From assembly GCF_001889305.1 (NCBI RefSeq), contig NZ_CP013074.1, forward strand, positions 992,001 to 1,056,000: a DNA stretch of 64,000 nucleotides. Direction: 5' to 3'. The position numbers and the translations under genes are program-made. The notes under the pieces are model-generated. The model saw nothing but the letters and a program-made list of their open reading frames with translations. It searched no databases and had not been told where the DNA came from. This DNA comes from Dehalococcoides mccartyi (GTDB taxonomy: Bacteria > Chloroflexota > Dehalococcoidia > Dehalococcoidales > Dehalococcoidaceae). This document shows positions 32,407 to 41,153 of this stretch, piece after piece (positions within the stretch are counted from its first letter, which is position 1; each line of letters begins with the position of its first letter).

Positions 32407-33270
32407 ATGGCTGAGACCATAGCCGATACACCTATAAACACTATCAATTGCCCATATTGCAGTAACCCGAATATCAGCCGGTCTGAGTGTGTTGATGAAG
32501 GCTGGTTATGTCTGGACTGCGGAAGAACATTTAATTTTTTTGAGGTGATGGGTATGACACGAATACTGGAACACAAAGAATACAAACTCGCTATTAAGGC
32601 CGTTGATGAAGAAGCCGGCACTTTTGAAGGTTACGCTTCAACCTTTGACTCTGCGCCGGATTCTTACGGCGATGTAGTTGACAAAGGTGCGTTTACCAAA
32701 ACCATCAACGAGAACAAGAAGCGTATAAAGCTCTTATTCAACCACAACGCTAACGAGCCAATCGGCAACATTCTTGAACTTAGTGAAGATGATGTTGGGC
32801 TACATTTCAAAGCCAAACTTTCCTTAGGCGTACAAAGGGCGAGGGAAGTGCTGGCGCTGATGAAGGACGATGTCATCAACACGATGTCCATCGGGTATGA
32901 CACCATCACCGAGGAATGGAAGGACAAAATCCGCCACCTCAAAGAAGTCAGATTATGGGATATCTCCCCGGTTACCTTTGCGGCCAATCCTGAGGCCGTA
33001 ATTACCGGGGTTAAATCAGGGCGGGTATTATCCGCCTCCAATTTATCCAAAGTTAAAGAGGCCATTTCCGCTTTACAGGCACTTGTGGAGTCTGCTGAGC
33101 AGGACGAGGAGCCGGCTAAGTCCACTCCCCCCACTGTAAGAGACCCGGAAGCCGCTGAATTAGAGAAAGCGGTTAAAGACCTTAGGGCTGCTTGCCTAGG
33201 TTTTGACTTTCAAAAAGCTGAAGCCAGTATCGCAAGCAATTTCAAGAAAATAGAAGGAGAAAGTAAATAA
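32407..33270 (+). CDS. HK97-family prohead protease with N-terminal zinc ribbon
   Basis: 287 aa from ATG 32407 (GGAGG 6 nt upstream). A zinc ribbon (CPYCSNPNISRSEC ... GWLCLDCGRTF) occupies residues 13-45. The U35/HK97 protease follows, starting near MTRILEHKEYKLAI: FEGYASTFDSAPDSYGDVV, catalytic His in LLFNHNANEPIGN and Ser in NTMSIGYDT. The tail is acidic, like a fused scaffold. An internal ATG at 32554 would give the usual protease alone. It would trim the capsid N-terminus. Confidence 0.88.
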   Translation: MAETIADTPINTINCPYCSNPNISRSECVDEGWLCLDCGRTFNFFEVMGMTRILEHKEYKLAIKAVDEEAGTFEGYASTFDSAPDSYGDVVDKGAFTKTINENKKRIKLLFNHNANEPIGNILELSEDDVGLHFKAKLSLGVQRAREVLALMKDDVINTMSIGYDTITEEWKDKIRHLKEVRLWDISPVTFAANPEAVITGVKSGRVLSASNLSKVKEAISALQALVESAEQDEEPAKSTPPTVRDPEAAELEKAVKDLRAACLGFDFQKAEASIASNFKKIEGESK

Positions 33271-34482
33271 ATGGAAAACAAGGAATTAGCCGAACTGATT
33301 CAAGGTGCAGTTGCTGACCTCAGGAATCATGCTGCCCGGATGGACGAGGAAGCCAAGAAATATGGCGCCGCTTCTGCCACCGCTCAGGCCACAATGGAAA
33401 AACTGAATACCCGCATTGACGGGCTGGAGTTGAAACTTCAGAAAAACGCCATCGTACCACCCGGTGAGGCTGAAAACGCCGAAAAGAAAGCACATACCAC
33501 AGCCTTCTTCAAGTGGATGCGGCATGGCAAATCAGGGCTGGAACCCGCTGAACGCAAAGCCCTTGTTCAGGACACTACCGGTCTTTATCTGGTGCCTGAA
33601 GAAATAGAGAAGGAAATCATAAGGGCTATTCCTGGGCTGAACATTTTCCGCACCTTGGTTCCTTCTCGCCCTATTACCACTGACAAAATCCGCAAGCGGA
33701 CTCTGACCGAGGTGTCTATGGGCTGGGGCAAGATAGAAACCGGTGCAAGCATCACCGAGTCCACCCCCACTCCTGCCACTTCCTACATTTACGCCGAAGA
33801 CCTGTACGGCCTGGCTAAAATCGGCGAGGATGAACTGGCTGATGTGGATGCCAACTTGTCCGCCATTATCGCTGACAGCTTTGGGGTAGCAAGAGGCGAA
33901 TCCGAAGAAGCTGCCTTTGCAATTGGCACCGGGCATACGTATGAACAGCCCTGCGGTATCGCCGTAGACTCTACCTTGCTGACCGGTATCGGTAGTGGCG
34001 CTGGAGCAGGGGCTGTCGGCACTTATGGCCGCACTTGGGCTACTGATAACACTGTCACTGTTGAAGACCTCCTGAAGTGCGAATATGCTCTGCCGGCTCA
34101 GTACAAGAAAGGCGCTGTCTGGCTGATGAACAGCAAGACCGAACTGGCTCTGCGCCTGCTCCGTGCCGGTGGCAGCACTACAGGAGATGGTCCGTTCCTT
34201 TGGCAGCCTTCACTGATTGCCGGTCAGCCCAACACCTTTGATGGTTTCCCTGTTTACAACAACGACAGCATGAAATATCCCGCTGATACCACTGCCGGTA
34301 TCAACGTCATATTCGGCAACTTCCAGTTGGGTTATCGCATCATTGACCGCCAGGGTATGTTCATCCAGAGGCTTGACGAACTGTACGCCGAAGATGGTCT
34401 CGTGGGCTTCAAGGCTCACTTCCGCGTAGGCGGCGATATAATCCGCCACGCTGCCTTCCAGGTTATTGCCAACGATGTCTAA
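33271..34482 (+). CDS. HK97-family major capsid protein
   Basis: 403 aa. Residues 1-70 or so form a coiled-coil delta/scaffold domain (ELAELIQGAVADLRNHAARM) likely removed by the protease. The HK97 fold follows: GLNIFRTLVPSRPITTDKIR, YGLAKIGEDELADVDANLSA, a QPCGIAVDS motif and the late VIFGNFQLGYRIIDRQGM. It starts right after the protease stop. A stable hairpin follows. Confidence 0.93.
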   Translation: MENKELAELIQGAVADLRNHAARMDEEAKKYGAASATAQATMEKLNTRIDGLELKLQKNAIVPPGEAENAEKKAHTTAFFKWMRHGKSGLEPAERKALVQDTTGLYLVPEEIEKEIIRAIPGLNIFRTLVPSRPITTDKIRKRTLTEVSMGWGKIETGASITESTPTPATSYIYAEDLYGLAKIGEDELADVDANLSAIIADSFGVARGESEEAAFAIGTGHTYEQPCGIAVDSTLLTGIGSGAGAGAVGTYGRTWATDNTVTVEDLLKCEYALPAQYKKGAVWLMNSKTELALRLLRAGGSTTGDGPFLWQPSLIAGQPNTFDGFPVYNNDSMKYPADTTAGINVIFGNFQLGYRIIDRQGMFIQRLDELYAEDGLVGFKAHFRVGGDIIRHAAFQVIANDV

Positions 34483-34490
34483 ACCCTCAG

Positions 34491-34517
34491 AAGGGGAGCG
34501 GTTATCCCGCTCCCCTT
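34491..34517 (+). terminator. Stem-loop after capsid gene (partial terminator or mRNA stabiliser)
   Basis: AAGGGGAGCGG/CCGCTCCCCTT, 11 bp, 5-nt loop, with only a weak T-rich run after it. Confidence 0.55.
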
Positions 34518-34537
34518 ACTAAATTTAAGGAGTTGAA

Positions 34538-34921
34538 ATGCCCATACGAGTTTCCAATGATATAGGTGCCACGATTACAGTCGGCACCCCAACTGCCGGG
34601 GCTTTCCCGGTCAGTGTTCAGCTTACCGGGCCAACTGGTAAAGACCTGCGGACAGCAAGAGTAGTCCAATATTATCTGGCCAAAGACTCTGCAGGAGATA
34701 CCTTGTGTACTGATGGCACAGATACGAGTGACGTAACCATCGGCACAGATGGCACACTTATTGCAGAAACTGCAGCTGATGTTGCCGGCATAGTCAAGAG
34801 TGAGGCTGACGGCGACATTGATTTTGTCGTCACAGTTATCACTACCAAACAGGCTTATCTTGTTATCGTTCTTCCTGATGGGGAAACAGTTATGTCTGCT
34901 GTCATGGCTTACACCGCTTAA
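34538..34921 (+). CDS. Putative head decoration or virion structural protein
   Basis: 127 aa, beta-rich, starting MPIRVSNDIGATITVG and containing GPTGKDLRTARVVQYYLA. Position directly after the capsid gene suggests a capsid stabilising protein; no family recognised. Confidence 0.5.
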   Translation: MPIRVSNDIGATITVGTPTAGAFPVSVQLTGPTGKDLRTARVVQYYLAKDSAGDTLCTDGTDTSDVTIGTDGTLIAETAADVAGIVKSEADGDIDFVVTVITTKQAYLVIVLPDGETVMSAVMAYTA

Positions 34922-34985
34922 CCCCGATAGGCTTTGGGGGCTGAGCCTTTTAATCAACCCCCATTTTTAAAGAGGTATCAAGGTT

Positions 34986-35186
34986 ATGAGACTTCGCATA
35001 TTAAAAGATTGCTATTCATTATTTGGCTTGCTTAGAGCAGGTCAGATTGCAGATATACCAGAGCCTGAAGCCACAGAATGGCAGAGGAGCGGCCTTGCCA
35101 TGCAGGACAAGGCTTACGAACCAACTGAGAACAAAGCCGCTCAGATTAACACCGAGAACCCAAGACGCAGGGCTAGAAAGAAATAG
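34986..35186 (+). CDS. Small hypothetical head-region protein
   Basis: 66 aa. RILKDCYSLFGLLRAGQIAD at the start resembles small phage proteins with an SH3-like strand pair; the end is basic (ENPRRRARKK). Unknown role. Confidence 0.5.
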   Translation: MRLRILKDCYSLFGLLRAGQIADIPEPEATEWQRSGLAMQDKAYEPTENKAAQINTENPRRRARKK

Positions 35187-35642
35187 ATGTACGCCATAAT
35201 TGTCGGCACCCAAACGAATAAAAAAGGGCAGGAATTCGTCCGGGTGGACTTTTACCTTGAGAAGGGCGAACCTCTGTATGATGGATACCATGTCCGTATG
35301 CCTGCCCGCGAACTGAACGAGAAGGAATTATCCAGCCTGACAAACAAAGACGGGGTAATCTCAAAAGCTGATTACGAGGCTTTCGTGGATAAGAACATTG
35401 GCTGGGAGATGAAAGATACCCCGTTTAACTGCCACATGTTCGCAAAGCCTGCCACCCTTGAAGACCTTGATGATGCGGTACAGGCACGTATCAAGCTTTT
35501 AAAGGCCAATTGTGCCGAGAATGCAAAGACCAGTACGGAGTTTAAGCCATCCCGAATACTCTGCCAGCTGACTGTCTGCTCTGCCAAATACTCCATGGGG
35601 TTAAAGGAGATACTGCCCGGCACAGAACTAATGGAGACTTGA
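35187..35642 (+). CDS. Hypothetical phage protein
   Basis: 151 aa starting one base after the preceding stop. Mixed alpha/beta, with GDPTQ-free sequence and no family signature recognised. Contains YDGYHVRMPARELNEKEL. Confidence 0.5.
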   Translation: MYAIIVGTQTNKKGQEFVRVDFYLEKGEPLYDGYHVRMPARELNEKELSSLTNKDGVISKADYEAFVDKNIGWEMKDTPFNCHMFAKPATLEDLDDAVQARIKLLKANCAENAKTSTEFKPSRILCQLTVCSAKYSMGLKEILPGTELMET

Positions 35643-35643
35643 T

Positions 35644-37296
35644 ATGGCTGTAATTGATATTGGGCCAGGGGCAATTAACCGGGGTGATAACTGGTCTTCA
35701 GGTTATACTCGTGTAGACTGTAACAACCCCGCTAATGACGACGGGATACTAGATACAGTAGAAGTGTGGGCAACTTCCCAAAGTTTGTCTGGATTCAAAA
35801 TAGGTACTTTTTCAGGGTCAGGTACTAGTTATGATGACAGAGATTATGCGACAATCGGTTCAGTAACTGCGGGTTCAAAACAAACCTTTACAGGTCTATC
35901 TATAGATGTAGTTACTGGTGATTTCTTAGGCTGCTACTATAGTAGTGGCGTTATCGAACGCGATACATCTGGGTTTGATGGCGTATATAGCGGAAATTCC
36001 AGTGGTGACAGGTTTGGTTCGGGTTCTAGCACATATATCCTATGGGCAGGCGACGCTATCTCTATTTATGGCACTGGTGCAACTACCAGTAACACCTATG
36101 AATTATCCTGCACTGATGGGCTAAGCGTAGGAGACAACAATAAAGGGAACTTACTCTTAAGCCTATCTTTAGCGGATGGGCTTAAATCCGGTGAAAGTTT
36201 GGGCAATACCAGAGCTTCTTTCCCGATAATCTCAGACGGATTGTCTTTGGGCGAAAGCCTAGCCGCATATTTAAAACTTTCTCCAGCTCTTTCTGATGGA
36301 ATTGCCTTAGGAGATGCCCAAGGAACTCAGCTAACAACTAATCCAGAAGTTAATGATGGGTTAAAACTAACTGATATCTTAAATACTCAGGCAATCCTGA
36401 ACGCCTCTGCTCAGGACGGCATTTCTTTGGGGGATACACCGCAGGGGAATATCAGTATTTTCTTAAGTCTCATAGACGGGCAAACGCTTTCCGATACAGT
36501 AACAGCTGGCTTCTTAATTTCCTTACTCTTATCAGATGGCGTTTCATTAAGCGATACAACGGCAGCACAGGCTATCCATAACCCCGCCCTTGTAGATGGT
36601 TTAAATCTCTCTGGCTTGCCCTCAGGTACCGCCCTGTTAAGTTTGGCGGTAGCCGATGGAGTGACTACAGGAGACACACCAAGTACACAAGTGAGTTTTA
36701 AGGTAGCTCTGGCTGATGGACTGATTACTGGAGACAGCGGATTAAACTCACTTATTCTTAACCTGCAAGCTATAGACGGCATTTCCCTTAATGACACTAC
36801 CCTTGCCAATCTGATTTACCAACTGCTGGTGCAGGCAGGGCTTAAGTTATCTGATACTCCATTAGCAAACGCCATATTAGAACTCTTGGCTCAGGATGGT
36901 TTATCCCTTTCGGATAGCACCTATTATTCCAGCGCAGCCATTTACAATATGCTGGTTTCTGACGGGCTAACGCTTTCCGATTCCCCCAGTACAACTTGCA
37001 CGCTAAACCTGATAGTTCAGGAGAACATCTCACTCGGAGATACTGGCAGTATTATCTGCCAGTTTTTTGAATCAGTAACTGACGGCTTCAAGCTGGGTGA
37101 TATCGCACTGAACTATACCAACGGACTTATTAAACTCACTGTCAACCTGTACGGCAGAAACGGAACGGGAACACTACCTGCCCGGACTATCACAGTAAAC
37201 CTGCTTAACCGCAGTTCGGCAGCAGAATTAAAGCAAAGAGCGGTTAATCTGGGGCTGAAAGACCAATCCATAACCTTAAATACAAAAACTGAATAA
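35644..37296 (+). CDS. Repeat-rich putative virion protein with seventeen 20-residue repeats
   Basis: 550 aa. Residues 1-157 form a beta-rich globular N-terminus. From residue 158 the pattern DGxxLxDT plus 12-13 hydrophobic/small residues repeats about 17 times, nearly always exactly 20 residues (examples: DGISLGDTPQGNISIFLSLI and DGVSLSDTTAAQAIHNPALV). The last 70 residues are a separate strand-rich end. The regular register with Asp-Gly turns suggests a beta-solenoid or a string of hairpins. It stands in the head-tail region, so an adhesin, fibre or decoration spike is likely, but this is inference. Confidence 0.7.
   Translation: MAVIDIGPGAINRGDNWSSGYTRVDCNNPANDDGILDTVEVWATSQSLSGFKIGTFSGSGTSYDDRDYATIGSVTAGSKQTFTGLSIDVVTGDFLGCYYSSGVIERDTSGFDGVYSGNSSGDRFGSGSSTYILWAGDAISIYGTGATTSNTYELSCTDGLSVGDNNKGNLLLSLSLADGLKSGESLGNTRASFPIISDGLSLGESLAAYLKLSPALSDGIALGDAQGTQLTTNPEVNDGLKLTDILNTQAILNASAQDGISLGDTPQGNISIFLSLIDGQTLSDTVTAGFLISLLLSDGVSLSDTTAAQAIHNPALVDGLNLSGLPSGTALLSLAVADGVTTGDTPSTQVSFKVALADGLITGDSGLNSLILNLQAIDGISLNDTTLANLIYQLLVQAGLKLSDTPLANAILELLAQDGLSLSDSTYYSSAAIYNMLVSDGLTLSDSPSTTCTLNLIVQENISLGDTGSIICQFFESVTDGFKLGDIALNYTNGLIKLTVNLYGRNGTGTLPARTITVNLLNRSSAAELKQRAVNLGLKDQSITLNTKTE
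36115..37131 (+). repeat. Tandem 60-bp coding repeats (20-aa units)
   Basis: Period 60 bp, diverged at DNA level but conserved in protein. One unit has 22 residues. The final partial unit starts at 37081. Confidence 0.85.
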
Positions 37297-37318
37297 ATAA
37301 ACAAAGGAAATGACCTTC

Positions 37319-37345
37319 AAAGACCAACTCACAAGTTGGTCTTTT
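37319..37345. terminator. Terminator after repeat protein
   Basis: Stem AAAGACCAACT/AGTTGGTCTTT, loop CACA; the T-rich 3' side serves the plus strand and the A-rich 5' side the minus strand. Confidence 0.75.
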
Positions 37346-37366
37346 GGTTTATAAAGGGAGGATTAA

Positions 37367-37885
37367 GTGGAAAATATTAAAGACGGATGCAAACTAAGCG
37401 GTAAGTTCATTACCGAGTGTTACCGCAAAGGCAAGCTCATCTGGAAGGAAGAAAGCCATAACATCGTAACCACCGAAGGGCGTAACCGCATACTTGATGT
37501 GATGTTCCATGGCACTACCCAGATATCCACCTGGTACTGTGGACTTGTGGAAACAGACACTTCCCCTGATGCAGGTATGACTTATGACGTACCAACATTT
37601 ACCGAAAGTACCGCCTATGATGAAGCGGCTCGCCCTGCTTTTGTTGAAGCGGCCTCCAGCTCCGGCTCGGTTACCAACTCAGCAAATAAAGCTGTCTTCA
37701 CCATTTCAGGTACAAAGACAATGTACGGAGCGGCACTGTTCAGCGTCAATACCAAAGGAGACCATACCGCTGGAGCAGACAATGTACTGTACTGTTATTC
37801 CAAATTTACCTCCGGGCGTTCTGTGGTAGACGATGATGTAATCAACCTGACCTACACAGTCACTGCTGCTGATGATGGTGCATAA
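37367..37885 (+). CDS. Hypothetical virion protein
   Basis: 172 aa, GTG start with GGGAGG upstream. Contains WKEESHNIVTTEGRNRILDV and TWYCGLVET, a pattern common in phage structural proteins of unknown fold. Ser/Thr-rich middle, beta-rich. Confidence 0.55.
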   Translation: MENIKDGCKLSGKFITECYRKGKLIWKEESHNIVTTEGRNRILDVMFHGTTQISTWYCGLVETDTSPDAGMTYDVPTFTESTAYDEAARPAFVEAASSSGSVTNSANKAVFTISGTKTMYGAALFSVNTKGDHTAGADNVLYCYSKFTSGRSVVDDDVINLTYTVTAADDGA

Positions 37886-37898
37886 GGGAGGCTGATTG

Positions 37899-38228
37899 AT
37901 GGCTACCTTAACAATACCGAACAGTGATAAGGGTTATACCCTGCAATTTACTGTCCATGATTCTGCCGGTGCAGCAAAAAACCTGACCGGGTACACAGTC
38001 ACTTTGAAAGTCTGGAGACCTGGCGCACCTGCGACCTTGCTTGTAACCGGCGCTTGTACAATAAGCGATGCTGAAAATGGGGTTGTTACTTACACTTTGA
38101 CTGGAACAGATTTTGCTCTTACCGGCACTTATCATGCCGAGTTGGAACTGACAATGGTATCCAGCGAAGTAACAACTGTACGGGAAAGCACCGGCAATTT
38201 CAGCATTACTGTAGCGGAGAGTGGTTGA
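37899..38228 (+). CDS. BppU-N-like (baseplate upper) immunoglobulin-type protein
   Basis: 109 aa from ATG 37899. Starts MATLTIPNSDKGYTLQFTVH with GYTVTLKVWRPG and GTYHAELELTM, a pattern typical of the N-terminal domain of BppU-type baseplate proteins. Adhesin or structural role inferred. Confidence 0.6.
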   Translation: MATLTIPNSDKGYTLQFTVHDSAGAAKNLTGYTVTLKVWRPGAPATLLVTGACTISDAENGVVTYTLTGTDFALTGTYHAELELTMVSSEVTTVRESTGNFSITVAESG

Positions 38229-38229
38229 T

Positions 38230-38808
38230 ATGGTTGATTATTGCACCCTTGAAGAAGTTAAAAGAGAACTTAATATTTCAGGTGGCGAGTCAGACGATAT
38301 ACTCCAAGCATTAATAGGGCAAACTAAAGACCTCATAGATAAGTTTTGTAACCGAAGTTTTGATAGCGTTACCACTACAAAGTACTTCGACGGAACCGCC
38401 AGCCCATTATGTATTCCAGATTTGATTACGCTCACCAGTCTCAAACTGGACACAAACGGAGACGGAGTTTACGAGGCCACTTTAACCACAAGCGATTATA
38501 TTCTTTACCCCCTTAACAGCACACCCAAGGAGTCCATTAGAATAAATCCTAATGGAAACTATTCCAGTTTTGCCTCTGGTATTCCAAGTGGAGTTTCTAT
38601 CACAGGAACATGGGGTTATGCCTCTACTGTACCAGGGCCAATACACAGGGCCAGCATAATACAAGTACAACGCTGGTATAAACGTAAAGAGACCGCCTTC
38701 GCTGATGTAGTGGGAGTGCCAGAATTAGGCGAAGTGCATTACTACAAGGGGCTTGACCCAGACATACATTTGATAGTTCAAGCCTATCGCAAGCAGAGGT
38801 ATTTTTAA
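38230..38808 (+). CDS. Head-tail connector (gp6-like) protein
   Basis: 192 aa from ATG 38230 (GGAG 10 nt upstream); GTG 38221 has no room for a ribosome site. The helical start DYCTLEEVKRELNISGGESD, then LIGQTKDLIDKFCNRSF, is characteristic of the gp6/HK97 connector family. It forms the ring under the portal. Confidence 0.82.
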   Translation: MVDYCTLEEVKRELNISGGESDDILQALIGQTKDLIDKFCNRSFDSVTTTKYFDGTASPLCIPDLITLTSLKLDTNGDGVYEATLTTSDYILYPLNSTPKESIRINPNGNYSSFASGIPSGVSITGTWGYASTVPGPIHRASIIQVQRWYKRKETAFADVVGVPELGEVHYYKGLDPDIHLIVQAYRKQRYF

Positions 38809-39197
38809 TGGCCATCAATGTCCATGTACTTGGTGCTGATGAAATTATTAAGGCACTCACTAACAAAGATATCTTATCTAATGTAAACAAAGAGCTGTCT
38901 AAACTAGCAATCAAAATGGCAAATCGAGCCAAGAAGGCAACTGTGGTAGATACAGGGCGCCTAAGAGCGTCAATCGCAACCCAGATATCAGACCTGTCAG
39001 CTGAAATAGGCACTAATGTTGAATATGCCCCTTTTGTTGAATTCGGCACGTCAAAGATGGAAGCCCGCCATTTAGAAGGTAGTTCTAAGGTGCTAGGTGA
39101 GGGTATGTTCACTTTCGCGGCCAATAATTCGCAAGAAGACATAGACAAATTCAGCGATGAGATGGGGAAAATCATGTCGGATAGGTGGCCAAAATGA
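38808..39197 (+). CDS. HK97 gp10-like neck / tail completion protein
   Basis: 129 aa with AKKATVVDTGRLRASIATQI and VEYAPFVEFGTSKMEARH, hallmark segments of the gp10 family. Its start overlaps the connector stop by one base. Confidence 0.85.
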   Translation: MAINVHVLGADEIIKALTNKDILSNVNKELSKLAIKMANRAKKATVVDTGRLRASIATQISDLSAEIGTNVEYAPFVEFGTSKMEARHLEGSSKVLGEGMFTFAANNSQEDIDKFSDEMGKIMSDRWPK

Positions 39198-39610
39198 GTG
39201 TAGAAATAATAGGGAATGGCCTCAAGACAAGGCTACAAACCATAACCGCTCTCAAGGCGGTTTTTTCTTGCTCCGAAATACCCCAGTCAGTTAATAGCTT
39301 CCCGACCGCCTTAATTTTCCACACCGGTACAGAATATGACCAAACGATGGGTGTTACCAATATGCAGCTACATCACTTCAAGGTAAAAATCTGTACCCAA
39401 ACCGCAGACCAGTCAAGCGGGCTTAACGCTCTGCTGGACTTCGCGGAAAACACAGGCGATAACTCGGTTAAAGCAACCGTTGATGGTGACGTTACCCTTA
39501 GTGGTAAATGCGATACAGCAAGAGTCATAAGAAACTCTGGCCAAGGGACTTTTAGCATGGGTGGTCATGTTTATCTGGGGACAGAATTTGAAATTGAAGT
39601 ATGGGAATAA
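39194..39610 (+). CDS. Tail terminator/neck protein
   Basis: 138 aa from ATG 39194 (ATGA overlap). Order and size match the tail terminator between gp10-like and tail tube proteins. Contains HHFKVKICTQTADQSSGLNA. No direct signature beyond position. Confidence 0.6.
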   Translation: MSVEIIGNGLKTRLQTITALKAVFSCSEIPQSVNSFPTALIFHTGTEYDQTMGVTNMQLHHFKVKICTQTADQSSGLNALLDFAENTGDNSVKATVDGDVTLSGKCDTARVIRNSGQGTFSMGGHVYLGTEFEIEVWE

Positions 39611-39622
39611 TAGGAGGACAAA

Positions 39623-39991
39623 ATGCCAGTATTAAGTGGTAAAGCCGGAGAGGTAACTGTAGGAGGTACTACAGTAGCCGGCATTAAATCATGGCAATTG
39701 GATTACACGTCTGAAGTATTGGACAGTACGGATTTTGGAGATGCGGGTGTGCGGACATTTGCGGCCGGGTGTTCAAGTTGGGCAGGCAGTTTTGAAGGCT
39801 ACAAAAAGGGTGCACCTTTAACCATTGGATCTGAAGTCGCTTTGGTTCTTAAAGAGAGCCAAACGGCAACTCAAAAATGGACAGGACAAGCAATTGTATC
39901 TGGTATCCACCCTGCAAATAGCATAGATGGGCTTACAGCCTATTCGTATGACTTTCAGGGGACAGGAGCTCTCACAGTACCCACGGCTTAA
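39623..39991 (+). CDS. Tail tube protein (short paralogue)
   Basis: 122 aa. Beta-rich: VLSGKAGEVTVGGTTVAGIK, then SWQLDYTSEVLDSTDFGDAG and AYSYDFQGTGALTVPTA. Related to the TP901-1-type major tail protein group. A longer paralogue with an insertion follows immediately. Confidence 0.75.
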   Translation: MPVLSGKAGEVTVGGTTVAGIKSWQLDYTSEVLDSTDFGDAGVRTFAAGCSSWAGSFEGYKKGAPLTIGSEVALVLKESQTATQKWTGQAIVSGIHPANSIDGLTAYSYDFQGTGALTVPTA

Positions 39992-40002
39992 GGAGTTAAA
40001 AA

Positions 40003-40809
40003 ATGAGTGTATTATCAGGTAAATTGGGCGGAGTTTATAGCTCTGCCTTATTAATTGAAGGTTGTGAGGCTGCATGGGACGAACTGATAGATGTCGATGT
40101 AACCGCTTCAGCTGACAGCACAGACTTCAAGGTGGGTACATATAGTGCCAAGTTTGTTTGTGCGGCAAGTCTGGGTGCCGGAGACATTATTGCAACCAAT
40201 GACATCGTAAGTAAAGACCTCTCTGACTATAAAAAAATATATGCATGGGTAAAATCCAGCGTGGCATTAGATACTGGCGATATCCAATTTCTACTGGATG
40301 ATACCGCTCAATGTGCTAGTGCTTTAAAAGCGCTAAATCTCCCGGCTTTAAGTGCTAATACATGGACACGTGTTTTGCTGGACTTAGGAGACGCCAGTGG
40401 CTTAACTGCAGTCATTTCGGTTGGGATAAAACAGGTAGTAGATAAAGGGGCTTTTAACCTCTGGATAGACGACATAGAAGCTCTAAAGGCTATCGCTGGC
40501 ATTAAGTCGTGGCAGTTGGACTATACAGTAGATATCTTGGATAGTACATCCTTTATAGATGCCGGAGCTAGAACATTCTCACCTGGCAACTCTCAATGGG
40601 GTGGCTCATTTGAAGGCTACAAGTATGGTATTCCACTTGGTATTGGCACAAATGTGATATTAGCACTCGCAGAGGGTATTATCACCGGGCAGGCGTGGAT
40701 GGGAAACGCATATATAAGCGGTGCGCATGTGGCCTCAAGCCTTGACGCTCTTGTGACTTACTCGTATGACTTTCAGGGGACAGGAAGTGTTGAGGTTGCG
40801 TCCTTGTAA
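40003..40809 (+). CDS. Tail tube-like protein with inserted carbohydrate-binding-like domain
   Basis: 268 aa. The first 10 residues (MSVLSGKLGG) and residues 163-268 (IAGIKSWQLDYTVDILDST ... GAYSYDF-type end VTYSYDFQGTGSVEVA) match the preceding protein. Between them sits an extra 146 residues, equal to the size difference. The insert (GCEAAWDELIDVDVTASADS ... FNLWIDDIEALKA) resembles galactose-binding-like jelly-roll domains. If built into the tube it would decorate the tail surface, or it may be a minor tube or tip protein. Confidence 0.65.
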   Translation: MSVLSGKLGGVYSSALLIEGCEAAWDELIDVDVTASADSTDFKVGTYSAKFVCAASLGAGDIIATNDIVSKDLSDYKKIYAWVKSSVALDTGDIQFLLDDTAQCASALKALNLPALSANTWTRVLLDLGDASGLTAVISVGIKQVVDKGAFNLWIDDIEALKAIAGIKSWQLDYTVDILDSTSFIDAGARTFSPGNSQWGGSFEGYKYGIPLGIGTNVILALAEGIITGQAWMGNAYISGAHVASSLDALVTYSYDFQGTGSVEVASL

Positions 40810-41153
40810 TGCGTAACCTAGACGAGACAATTGTTTATCTAATGAGAGTCTACAAGTGGCCGCTGGAATATACACGCAATTTGGTACGTACCATGCCTGT
40901 CAAAGACTTAAACACACTTATATTTGAGACCGATTATCAGGAACGTATGGCTACTTATCAACAGTCATACAATTTTGCCTTAATCCTCTCCGTAATATGC
41001 AGTTCAGAAAAACGTAAATACAAACCCTCAGACTTTATTGGCAAACAACCTGAAAGGAAGATAAATGTCTCTAAACCAAGATCCCAAACTGAAGCAGATA
41101 CAATTGGGAGAAACCCTTTTTACACTCTCCCCACTGAACCTGAATGTGCTTGA
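40809..41153 (+). CDS. Putative tail assembly protein
   Basis: 114 aa. A helical protein (RVYKWPLEYTRNLVRTMPVK) between the tail tube and tape measure genes, the place of tail assembly chaperones. Overlaps the next gene by 89 nt in another frame. Confidence 0.55.
   Translation: MRNLDETIVYLMRVYKWPLEYTRNLVRTMPVKDLNTLIFETDYQERMATYQQSYNFALILSVICSSEKRKYKPSDFIGKQPERKINVSKPRSQTEADTIGRNPFYTLPTEPECA

Noticed and set aside
33532-33936. Minus-strand open frames inside the capsid gene
   Set aside because: Codon-bias shadows of the capsid gene; no motif or start site support.
36115-37131. Regular 60-bp repeats as a possible CRISPR-like array
   Set aside because: The repeats are in frame, diverged in DNA and conserved in protein, so they encode protein units. 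No CRISPR array or cas gene was seen in the window.
41083-41089. CCCAAAC as a -1 frameshift heptamer in the tail assembly overlap
   Set aside because: Its register does not match the zero frame of the upstream gene, and a -1 shift would not reach the second frame.
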